Below, piece by piece: positions 24,641-29,787 of a stretch of 29,787 bases of DNA. Below the pieces are notes generated by a model, which saw nothing but the letters and a program-made list of their open reading frames with translations, was not told where the DNA came from and did no database searches. The position numbers and the translations under genes were made by a program. Within the stretch, counting starts at the first letter, position 1, and each line of letters begins with the position of its first letter. Source of the DNA: Caldisericota bacterium (GTDB lineage Bacteria; Caldisericota; Caldisericia; Cryosericales; Cryosericaceae); assembly GCA_026390285.1 (NCBI GenBank), contig JAPLGH010000070.1, positions 1 through 29,787 on the forward strand, read 5' to 3'.

Positions 24641-24672
24641 CGATCATTTTGTTGACGCCAACAAAATGATCG
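24641..24672 (+). pseudogene. Remnant of a second dinD copy, forming a perfect inverted repeat
   Basis: Codons starting at 24642 read DHFVDANKMIGLGS, matching DHFVDVNKTIAM of the intact dinD at 25226 onward and closer to the usual family sequence. Stops in the same frame lie just before and after. The stretch is a 14-bp perfect inverted repeat around ACGC. The 24584-25038 gap also contains the first 110-bp repeat and a 23-bp palindrome; a 48-codon open frame at 24855-25001 lacks a ribosome binding site and I do not call it. Confidence 0.5.
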
Positions 24673-24724
24673 GTCTTGGCTCTGTTGGCTGACGGGGTCG
24701 TCATCTATGTCGGGACGGACGTCT

Positions 24725-24834
24725 GACTCATTGCAGATCATGTGATCGCCGCCCCTTGGGTGATGTTATAGAAAACACTCGTCGCAGAGCAGCTAACAGA
24801 ACTTATCCTTCATGTTATTCACGCTATGAATAGA
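24725..24834 (+). repeat. 110-bp direct repeat, copy A
   Basis: Aligns without gaps to 25901-26010 with about 14 mismatches counted by eye, including 36 identical bases from AAACACTCGTCG onward. Two small hairpins (ATCGCC/GGTGAT with a wobble pair, ATTCA/TGAAT) are kept in both copies. It follows the dinD remnant just as copy B follows intact dinD. Confidence 0.8.
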
Positions 24835-24928
24835 CTAAAACCTCGGCCCGCACCATGAGGGATGCAGCCAGGTTCCGGTATTTGATTGCAGAGGGCGAGG
24901 TATCTCCACTGGTAGGATGTCGCATGTA

Positions 24929-24951
24929 CTGGCACAAATGTTTTGTGCCAG
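24929..24951. promoter_or_regulatory. 23-bp perfect palindrome upstream of dinD
   Basis: Ten-base arms CTGGCACAAA and TTTGTGCCAG flank TGT, about 90 bp before the dinD start. No run of T follows, so a terminator is unlikely; an operator for a dimeric repressor is the best guess. It does not match the LexA boxes I know (CTGT-N8-ACAG or GAAC-N4-GTTC). Confidence 0.45.
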
Positions 24952-25038
24952 ACTATGTGGCGTCTAACAAGAGGATAGGAGAAACTGCGGGAGTGAAGTA
25001 GTATGTAAGGGGGTTCAGACTATGTGCGAGGAGGGCAG

Positions 25039-25884
25039 ATGGATAGCGAAGTGGTAACAAGACTCATGAAAACCTTTGAAGAAGCAGCATACGAGGAAAA
25101 CGGCGTCGAATTCTGGTTGGCAAGGGACCTGCAGATCCTGCTGGGGTACAACGAGTGGCGCAACTTCGCCAAGGTCATCGAGAAGGCCAAGACAGCCTGC
25201 ACATCCTCTCACCAAGCGGTTGTCGATCATTTTGTTGACGTCAACAAAACGATCGCTATGCCCAAGGGCGCATTGCGACAAGTCAACGACCTGATGCTTA
25301 CCCGCTATGCCAGCTATCTCGTTGCCCAGAACGGCGACCCACGGAAAGAGAGCATTGCCTTTGCACAGAGTTATTTCGCAGTGCAAACGCACAAACAGGA
25401 AACCCTTGAGAAGCGAATTCGGCTGACGGAACGAATCCTGGCTCGGCAGCGACTGAAGGAAACGGAGACCGAGCTCTCCAAGCTCATCTACGAGCGCGGC
25501 GTCGACGGCCAGGGTTTTGGCCGCATCCGCAGCAAGGGAGACCAGGCCCTGTTCGGTGGGTTGACCACTCTTCAGATGAAGAAGAAGATGGGCATTCCAG
25601 ACGCTCGACCCCTGGCGGACTTCCTGCCGACCATTACTGTCAAGGCCAAAGACCTGGCCACTGAGATCACCAACTTCAACGTCCGCAAGAACGACCTCCA
25701 TGGCGAACCTGTCATCACCGACGAACACGTCAAGAACAACCAGGACGTGCGTGAGGTGCTTGGCAAGAGCGACATCAAGCCGGAGGAGCTCCCCGCCGAG
25801 GAAGACATCAAGAAGTTGCAACGGCAGGTGAAAGCGTCCGAAAAGCATCTCGCGGCAGGCAAGCGCAAGCGGACAACAGACTAG
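25039..25884 (+). CDS. dinD: DNA damage-inducible protein D (DinD), BRO-N-like
   Basis: 281 residues from ATG 25039 with GAGGAGGG upstream; an in-frame GTG at 25024 is less likely. The BRO-N-like N-terminus reads GVEFWLARDLQILLGYNEWRNF, followed by DHFVDVNKTI, the conserved LTRYASYLVAQNGDPRKE, AQSYFAVQT, and the helical LTERILARQRLKETE, then FGRIRSKGDQALFGG. In Escherichia coli DinD is SOS-induced and inhibits RecA filament functions; the same role here is inference. The C-terminus is basic (KRKRTTD). It follows rhuM in the same direction with a 455-bp gap holding a dinD remnant and palindromes, and is followed directly by the second 110-bp repeat. Confidence 0.92.
   Translation: MDSEVVTRLMKTFEEAAYEENGVEFWLARDLQILLGYNEWRNFAKVIEKAKTACTSSHQAVVDHFVDVNKTIAMPKGALRQVNDLMLTRYASYLVAQNGDPRKESIAFAQSYFAVQTHKQETLEKRIRLTERILARQRLKETETELSKLIYERGVDGQGFGRIRSKGDQALFGGLTTLQMKKKMGIPDARPLADFLPTITVKAKDLATEITNFNVRKNDLHGEPVITDEHVKNNQDVREVLGKSDIKPEELPAEEDIKKLQRQVKASEKHLAAGKRKRTTD
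25224..25255. repeat. 32-bp near-perfect palindrome inside dinD
   Basis: The codons for DHFVDVNKTI form an inverted repeat centred on GACGTC, with one mismatched pair. The same segment, with perfect 14-bp arms, occurs at 24641-24672. The palindrome may be a by-product of the conserved residues or a site with its own role. Confidence 0.6.
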
Positions 25885-25900
25885 GAGCCACGTCTCGTCC

Positions 25901-26010
25901 GACTCCTTGCAGACCATATTATCGCCATGCCTTGGGCGATGTTATAGGAAACACTCGTCGCAGAGCAGCTAACAGAACTTATCCCTCATGTCATTCACGA
26001 CGTGAATAGA
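25901..26010 (+). repeat. 110-bp direct repeat, copy B
   Basis: Second copy of 24725-24834, starting 16 bases after the dinD stop. Hairpins ATCGCC/GGCGAT and ATTCAC/GTGAAT are both fully paired here. It has no coding potential and may be a 3' structured element that travels with dinD. Confidence 0.8.
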
Positions 26011-26037
26011 CCGGTAGATGGTGTCGAATGATGTGGC

Positions 26038-26068
26038 GTGACCATCACGCTGAAGGAAGGATAGAAGA
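26038..26068 (+). repeat. 31-bp direct repeat, copy 2 (orphan stalk-gene tail)
   Basis: Reads VTITLKEG and stop in the same frame as the end of the 991-residue stalk protein, but no stalk gene precedes it. It supplies the purine-rich GGAAGGATAGAAG used as ribosome binding site by the NERD gene whose ATG overlaps its last base. Confidence 0.75.
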
Positions 26069-27000
26069 TGTTCGCTACATACTGGTCGCAGGATCTGGAG
26101 GTCCAGAAGGCATTTCGTGAGGCCATCCGTCGTAAGGTGGAACTGGAACGGCAGGCTATGAATCAGAGAGTGGACGACAACTTGCCACGGCTGCTGGCCT
26201 GGATCGCCAAGCCCATCGTCAACATGGACTTCAGGGTGACACGCAGCAAGTGGGATGCGCAGGGAGCAGAGGGTGAGGGGACTGTGTCGGGTGCCTTGTC
26301 CTGGTGGTTGTCCAAGACGTACAACGTGTTTGACGACGTTGTGCTGGAGGTACACCCGGGCGAGTTCATCCAGCTTGATCATATCGTGATTTGTCCTGCC
26401 GGCGTGTTCGTGCTGGAGACCAAAACCTGGAGCGGTTCCATCATCTGCAATCACCGCGGATGCCGCATGTGGCAGGGCAAGCGTCTGGTGCAGCTGGACG
26501 GCAATCCGGTGTTGCAGAACGAGCGGCACATCCGATTGTTGTATGAATGGATGCGGACGGCCGTTCCGGAAGTGCACATGGATCGAGAGCATCTGTACCC
26601 CATCGTTGTGTTCAAGAAACTGGAAAAGCTCAAGGTGGAAGACGACTGTGGCATGCCGGTCGTGGAAGGTGGCATCGCGGCGACCCAGGAGATTCACCGG
26701 CATCATGATGTCGTGTTGACGTTGGAGCAGATCGAGACGCTGTGTCTTGCCATCAAGCATGCGAAGCCGCTGGGAACGGATGTTACTGCACCCGTCCTGA
26801 CCTCCTCGGAGAAACCAGGCGATGTGGAGGAAGGAACCACCAAGGGCGGGCGCCACTTCGTCCGCGTGCATGGCACCAAAGAGCAGGCGCAGACCATCGC
26901 CAGGTTGCGCGAGACACAGGGTCAGTGCCCTGGCGATGTCAAACAGGATCAGAAGGATGTGGGCGTGTGGTACTTCTATCTCACCACGGAGAGGAAGTAG
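26068..27000 (+). CDS. NERD-domain (nuclease-related) protein
   Basis: 310 residues. The NERD domain covers about 65-175: EGEGTVSGALSWWLSKTY, FDDVVLEV, then IQLDHIVICPAGVFVLETKTWSGSI. Residues Glu70, Asp104, Glu117 and Lys119 (ETK) form the PD-ExK-like active-site pattern, so a DNA-cleaving or DNA-processing role is possible. An N-terminal charged helix (EAIRRKVELERQAMNQRV) precedes it. The final 50 residues (HFVRVHGTKEQAQTIARLRE, then VGVWYFYLTT) look like a small separate domain I do not recognise. The protein is probably cytosolic. It begins just after the orphan stalk-gene tail. Confidence 0.88.
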   Translation: MFATYWSQDLEVQKAFREAIRRKVELERQAMNQRVDDNLPRLLAWIAKPIVNMDFRVTRSKWDAQGAEGEGTVSGALSWWLSKTYNVFDDVVLEVHPGEFIQLDHIVICPAGVFVLETKTWSGSIICNHRGCRMWQGKRLVQLDGNPVLQNERHIRLLYEWMRTAVPEVHMDREHLYPIVVFKKLEKLKVEDDCGMPVVEGGIAATQEIHRHHDVVLTLEQIETLCLAIKHAKPLGTDVTAPVLTSSEKPGDVEEGTTKGGRHFVRVHGTKEQAQTIARLRETQGQCPGDVKQDQKDVGVWYFYLTTERK

Positions 27001-27043
27001 CAGCATCCATGTGGTGAAGCAATTCCAATGAGGGGGGTAGAGA

Positions 27044-27312
27044 ATGAACAAGATCCTGCTGAGCACGGGCAACATCAAGGAGAACTACGAGATTGTTGAC
27101 ATCATCTTTGCGGCGCAGGTTATAAGGAGCCATTTGTCCGCACAGGTGGCAGGGAGACACTCGCGTTCCTCCCCGAGGTCAACGAGAAACTCAGGGAGGC
27201 AGCAGCTGAAAAGGGCTGTGATGCCGTGATATGGATCGATTACGACTTTGACAGGGATCCAATCGTCCAGATTCTGACGGGATATGGTACCGGCGTGAAG
27301 ATAAGACGGTAA
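27044..27312 (+). pseudogene. Frameshifted YbjQ-like (DUF74/PF01906-type) small protein
   Basis: The ATG after GAGGGGGG starts MNKILLSTGNIKENYEIVDIIFA, but the reading then degrades into RSHLSAQ-type sequence. From 27115 the frame one base over reads AGYKEPFVRTGGRETLAF, NEKLREAAAEKGCDAVIWIDYDF and VQILTGYGTGVKIRR and stops at 27312. Joined, the two give about 89 residues with the NYEIVD beginning and GCDAV-x-x-ID pattern of YbjQ-like pentameric proteins, whose function is unclear. A single lost base near 27112-27114 is the simplest explanation. It could be a sequencing error. Confidence 0.6.
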
Positions 27313-27339
27313 GTTCAAACTGATCAGAGAGATGCTGCC

Positions 27340-27588
27340 ATGAAGTTTGGCATCAGAACGCCATCGATAACACGGTCGATACGGGCAAGGACCACAGGGG
27401 CGCTCAAGCGCACGATCAAGAGATCCGTCAATCCACTGTACGGCAAGAAGGGCACAGGCTGGATAAGAAATCCGAGAAATGCACTCTACAGCAAGGTCTA
27501 TCACAAGACGTCAATAGGGCTCTACAGCAAGGTCTATCACAAGACGTCAATAGGGCTGTTTGCAGCCATGCGAAGGATGTTCCGGTGA
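27340..27588 (+). CDS. Small very basic conserved protein with internal tandem repeat
   Basis: 82 residues, strongly basic: MKFGIRTPSITRSIRARTTG, then LKRTIKRSVNPLYGKKGTGW, IRNPRNALYSKVYHKTSIG. I associate this RTPS/ARTTG/NPLYGKKGxG/YxKxYxKT pattern with small proteins of unknown function in phages and accessory regions, often next to YbjQ-like genes as here; that is memory of a pattern and not a search result. Twelve residues (LYSKVYHKTSIG) occur twice in tandem. Ribosome binding site is weak (AGAGAG). It may bind nucleic acid given its charge. The 27589-27719 interval has nothing I can name. Confidence 0.55.
   Translation: MKFGIRTPSITRSIRARTTGALKRTIKRSVNPLYGKKGTGWIRNPRNALYSKVYHKTSIGLYSKVYHKTSIGLFAAMRRMFR
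27484..27555 (+). repeat. Exact 36-bp tandem duplication in the small basic gene
   Basis: 27484-27519 and 27520-27555 are identical, in frame, and duplicate twelve codons. The absence of any mismatch suggests a recent slippage or an assembly artefact. Confidence 0.9.
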
Positions 27589-27719
27589 AACGCGCACTGC
27601 CGGGGGTGCCAGCTGGCAGGATCGTCATTTGGTGTATGCAGACAGCATCAGAGCTGTCCCTGAGCCGGTACGGCTTGCAATGTCCGGGTATCAGGCGAAA
27701 ATAGGAGTGAGCACTGTAG

Positions 27720-29012
27720 TTGGGTGACTCCTCAAGCGTGACAACATTACACTGGGAAAAGGAGAGTCCTATCAAGAAGTTGATTGGAGTATTCCTGATA
27801 GCGTTGGTTGTCTTCTCTGCCTTTCAGGGGACGACAAGAGTAGAACTCGCGAAGGCAGAAACCCAGCCAATCTGGCCAATGGAAGGCTACAATGGAAGGC
27901 ATACAGGGCAATGCCCGTATGATACGTCAACAAACAATGGGGATCTCGAGTGGAAGTTCAAGACAGGCGACAAGATCTGGTCCTCCCAGGCCATTGCTTC
28001 AGATGGGACAATCTATACAGGTTCAAGGGACCGCTGTCTGTACGCACTGAACCCTGACGGTACGCTCAGGTGGAAGTTCAAGACGGGCGGCTGGATTGTC
28101 TCCTCACCTGCTGTTGCATCAGATGGAACAGTCTATGCAGGTTCAAGAGACGAGTACTTCTATGCAATCAATCCTGACGGCACGCTGAAGTGGAAGGTTG
28201 AAACAGGCGACGTGATTTACTCTTCCCCTGCTGTTGCATCAGATGGAACGATCTACGTGGGAGCAAATATCAACCACCTTGACGTATTCAACTTCCTGCA
28301 GAGCTACCTCTACGCACTGAACCCCGACGGAACACTCAAGTGGAAGTTCAAGGCAGGCCGAAGGATCCAGACTACTCCGGCCATTGCTCCAGATGGGACA
28401 ATTTACGTAGGGTCAAACGACTGGCATCTCTATGCACTTCATCCCGATGGTACGCTGAAGTGGAGCTACAGGACAAGCGGCAGGATCTGGTCTTCCCCTG
28501 CTATTGCGGCAGATGGAACAGTCTACGTAGGGTCAAACGACCGTTATCTCTATGCACTCAATCCTGATGGTACGCTGAAGTGGAAATACAGAACAAGCCA
28601 CTGGATTATCTCTGCGTCTGTCTCTTCTCCAGCCATTTCTTCAGACGGGACAGTCTATGTAGCGTCATGGGACGGCTACCTGTCTGCAATTAGCCCTGAC
28701 GGCACTCTTGAGTGGACATTCAAGACAGGTTGGCCCGGTGCCGGTCCATTCCAGCACCTTTTGAAGAAACCGCCTGCCTGGATGACAGCAGGTCTTGATG
28801 AGATTACCTCTTCACCTGCCATTTCTCTAGAGGGAACAATCTACATAGGGTCAAACAACAACTACCTCTACGCACTGAATGCTGACGGCACACTCAAGTG
28901 GAAATTTGGAACAGGCGACGGGATTTTCTCTTCACCCAGAATTTCCTCCGACGGCACCGTCTATGTAGGATCATGGGACGGGTACCTGTATGCGATAGGT
29001 AACCCGCAATAA
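27720..29012 (+). CDS. Secreted eight-repeat PQQ-type beta-propeller protein
   Basis: Eight repeats of about 40 residues fill the protein from about residue 78 to the end, each of the form WKFKTG-x-IxSSPAIASDGTxYxGS, then YLYALNPDGTLK, which predicts an eight-bladed PQQ_2-like propeller. No enzyme residues or PQQ ligands stand out, so binding or scaffolding is likelier than dehydrogenase activity. The start is uncertain: the open frame begins at a TTG (27720) or GTG (27738), but a normal signal peptide (KKLIGVFLIALVVFSAF) begins at 27771, where an ATC follows a good GGAGAG site. The true start may be an altered ATG. Repeats 3, 6 and 7 carry short insertions. Confidence 0.85.
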   Translation: MGDSSSVTTLHWEKESPIKKLIGVFLIALVVFSAFQGTTRVELAKAETQPIWPMEGYNGRHTGQCPYDTSTNNGDLEWKFKTGDKIWSSQAIASDGTIYTGSRDRCLYALNPDGTLRWKFKTGGWIVSSPAVASDGTVYAGSRDEYFYAINPDGTLKWKVETGDVIYSSPAVASDGTIYVGANINHLDVFNFLQSYLYALNPDGTLKWKFKAGRRIQTTPAIAPDGTIYVGSNDWHLYALHPDGTLKWSYRTSGRIWSSPAIAADGTVYVGSNDRYLYALNPDGTLKWKYRTSHWIISASVSSPAISSDGTVYVASWDGYLSAISPDGTLEWTFKTGWPGAGPFQHLLKKPPAWMTAGLDEITSSPAISLEGTIYIGSNNNYLYALNADGTLKWKFGTGDGIFSSPRISSDGTVYVGSWDGYLYAIGNPQ

Positions 29013-29050
29013 TCTCAGTCGCTTCGGAAAGAGAGCCAAAGGAACTGAAG

Positions 29051-29770
29051 ATGGGCGATGAGGTGCTGTTCTTTTCGATTGTCATTCCTGCTTACAACGA
29101 AGAAAACTATATCGGCACAACGCTCTCCGCGCTGAAGATACTGGACTATCCCGCGGGCAGGTTTGAGGTCATCATCGTGGACAATGGCTCTACGGACCGG
29201 ACTGACAGCGTTGTCGCCGCAAGCGCGCCTGCGTCGGCCAAGGTCGTCAGGATGGAAGAGTCGGGAGTTTCACGCGCAAGGAACCGCGGCATCGATCTGG
29301 TCTCCACGGCAAGTGACTGGGTCATCTTCCTTGATGCCGACACCTATTTTGCACCAGGCTTTCTCCGGGAGCTTGACCGCTACCTCAGGGCGCACGCTGG
29401 CAGAAATCTGGGGACGGGCATGGTTTCCCTCCGTCCCGTTCCCGACTCGAGGGTCGCCAGAGGCTGGTATCGCTTCTACAGTTTCATCAGCTATGCCACC
29501 CGAACGACCAAGTCCATCCAGTTCGTACGCCGCGACCTCCTGAACGACATCCGATTTGATGAGAGCCTGACGTTCGGAGAGGATGCGAGAATGCTCATGG
29601 AATGTCGCCGCCGCCGCACCCGCCACTTTTACCTGATGAGCAGGAGTGTCTTTTCGTCAACGAGGAGATTCCTGCGGAACGGATGGGTACGGGAGCCTCT
29701 CACCTCGATCCGTCTGATCCTCCTTCCCTACAGGAAAAAGCAATCAATTCATTACCCGGCTCCTCGATAG
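29051..29770 (+). CDS. Family 2 glycosyltransferase (GT-A fold)
   Basis: 239 residues. The N-terminal FFSIVIPAYNEENYIGTTL, VIIVDNGSTDRT, SRARNRGIDL and the metal-binding DAD (95-97, in IFLDADTYF) are the GT2 signature. FGEDARM near 176-182 is the catalytic Glu-Asp region. It transfers a sugar from a nucleotide sugar to an unknown acceptor, probably in surface polysaccharide or glycolipid synthesis at the inner face of the membrane. No clear transmembrane segment follows, apart from a weak hydrophobic stretch near the end (LTSIRLILLPY). AAAGGA precedes the ATG. The gene ends 17 bases before the window edge, next to a fragment of the interspersed repeat. Confidence 0.93.
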   Translation: MGDEVLFFSIVIPAYNEENYIGTTLSALKILDYPAGRFEVIIVDNGSTDRTDSVVAASAPASAKVVRMEESGVSRARNRGIDLVSTASDWVIFLDADTYFAPGFLRELDRYLRAHAGRNLGTGMVSLRPVPDSRVARGWYRFYSFISYATRTTKSIQFVRRDLLNDIRFDESLTFGEDARMLMECRRRRTRHFYLMSRSVFSSTRRFLRNGWVREPLTSIRLILLPYRKKQSIHYPAPR

Positions 29771-29787
29771 GCCCTAGCGGGAATGAC

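Noticed and set aside
24641..24672. Intrinsic terminator after rhuM
   Set aside because: The stem is AT-rich and no T run follows. It is better explained as a dinD remnant.
25015..25917. 300-codon minus-strand open frame
   Set aside because: Antisense to dinD, which has a recognised family and ribosome binding site.
25969..27078. 369-codon minus-strand open frame
   Set aside because: Antisense to the NERD gene; no recognisable protein features.
27484..27555. CRISPR-like repeated unit
   Set aside because: Two identical 36-bp units abut with no spacer and lie inside a reading frame; this is a tandem duplication.

Overview
The window is a chromosomal stretch from a bacterium with moderately high GC (judged by eye, not computed). 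Two secreted proteins carry copper-amine-oxidase-N-type 'stalk' domains, and ribosome binding sites are strong purine-rich GGAGG types. Stalk-domain exoproteins are common in Bacillota and Caldisericota-like lineages, so I lean that way, but no ribosomal or marker gene fixes the taxonomy. There is no rRNA, tRNA or CRISPR array.

Layout. (1) 1-3948, minus strand: the 5' end of an HU gene, a ribbon-helix-helix/RelE-type toxin-antitoxin pair with its own promoter and palindrome, a D-2-hydroxyacid dehydrogenase flanked by two copies of a ~127-bp interspersed repeat, and a secreted stalk-domain protein fused to a DRGH (NUC1-type) nuclease. (2) 4.3-20.3 kb, all plus strand: a dense defence island. 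It holds an HNH endonuclease, a very large DUF4011/SF1 helicase/Vsr-like nuclease whose C-terminal domain is frameshifted off, a single-chain type IIG-like restriction-methylase, and a TIR-like (CAP12/PF10137-type) protein overlapping the methylase stop. These are followed by a tight three-gene set of KAP NTPase (QatA-like), QatB-like and QueC-like (QatC) proteins, a small ORF, and a YaaA/DUF6884-like protein. The TatD nuclease (QatD) expected after QatC is absent. (3) 20.4-27.6 kb: a 991-residue secreted Asp-box propeller/FN3/stalk protein, then an accessory segment with rhuM, a dinD remnant, intact dinD, a NERD-domain protein, a frameshifted YbjQ-like gene and a small basic protein. A 31-bp duplicate of the stalk-gene 3' end brackets rhuM-dinD, and a 110-bp repeat follows both the dinD remnant and intact dinD. 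(4) 27.7-29.8 kb: a secreted eight-repeat PQQ-type propeller and a family 2 glycosyltransferase.

How the genes may work together. The island layers restriction (HNH, helicase-nuclease, type IIG) with probable abortive modules (TIR effector, Qat-like set). The most novel points are the Qat-like operon without QatD, ending in a YaaA-like enzyme candidate, and the translational coupling of a TIR effector with a duplicated N-terminal domain to a type IIG enzyme. Single-base losses break at least two genes (helicase C-terminus, YbjQ-like), so either genuine decay or sequencing error must be considered.
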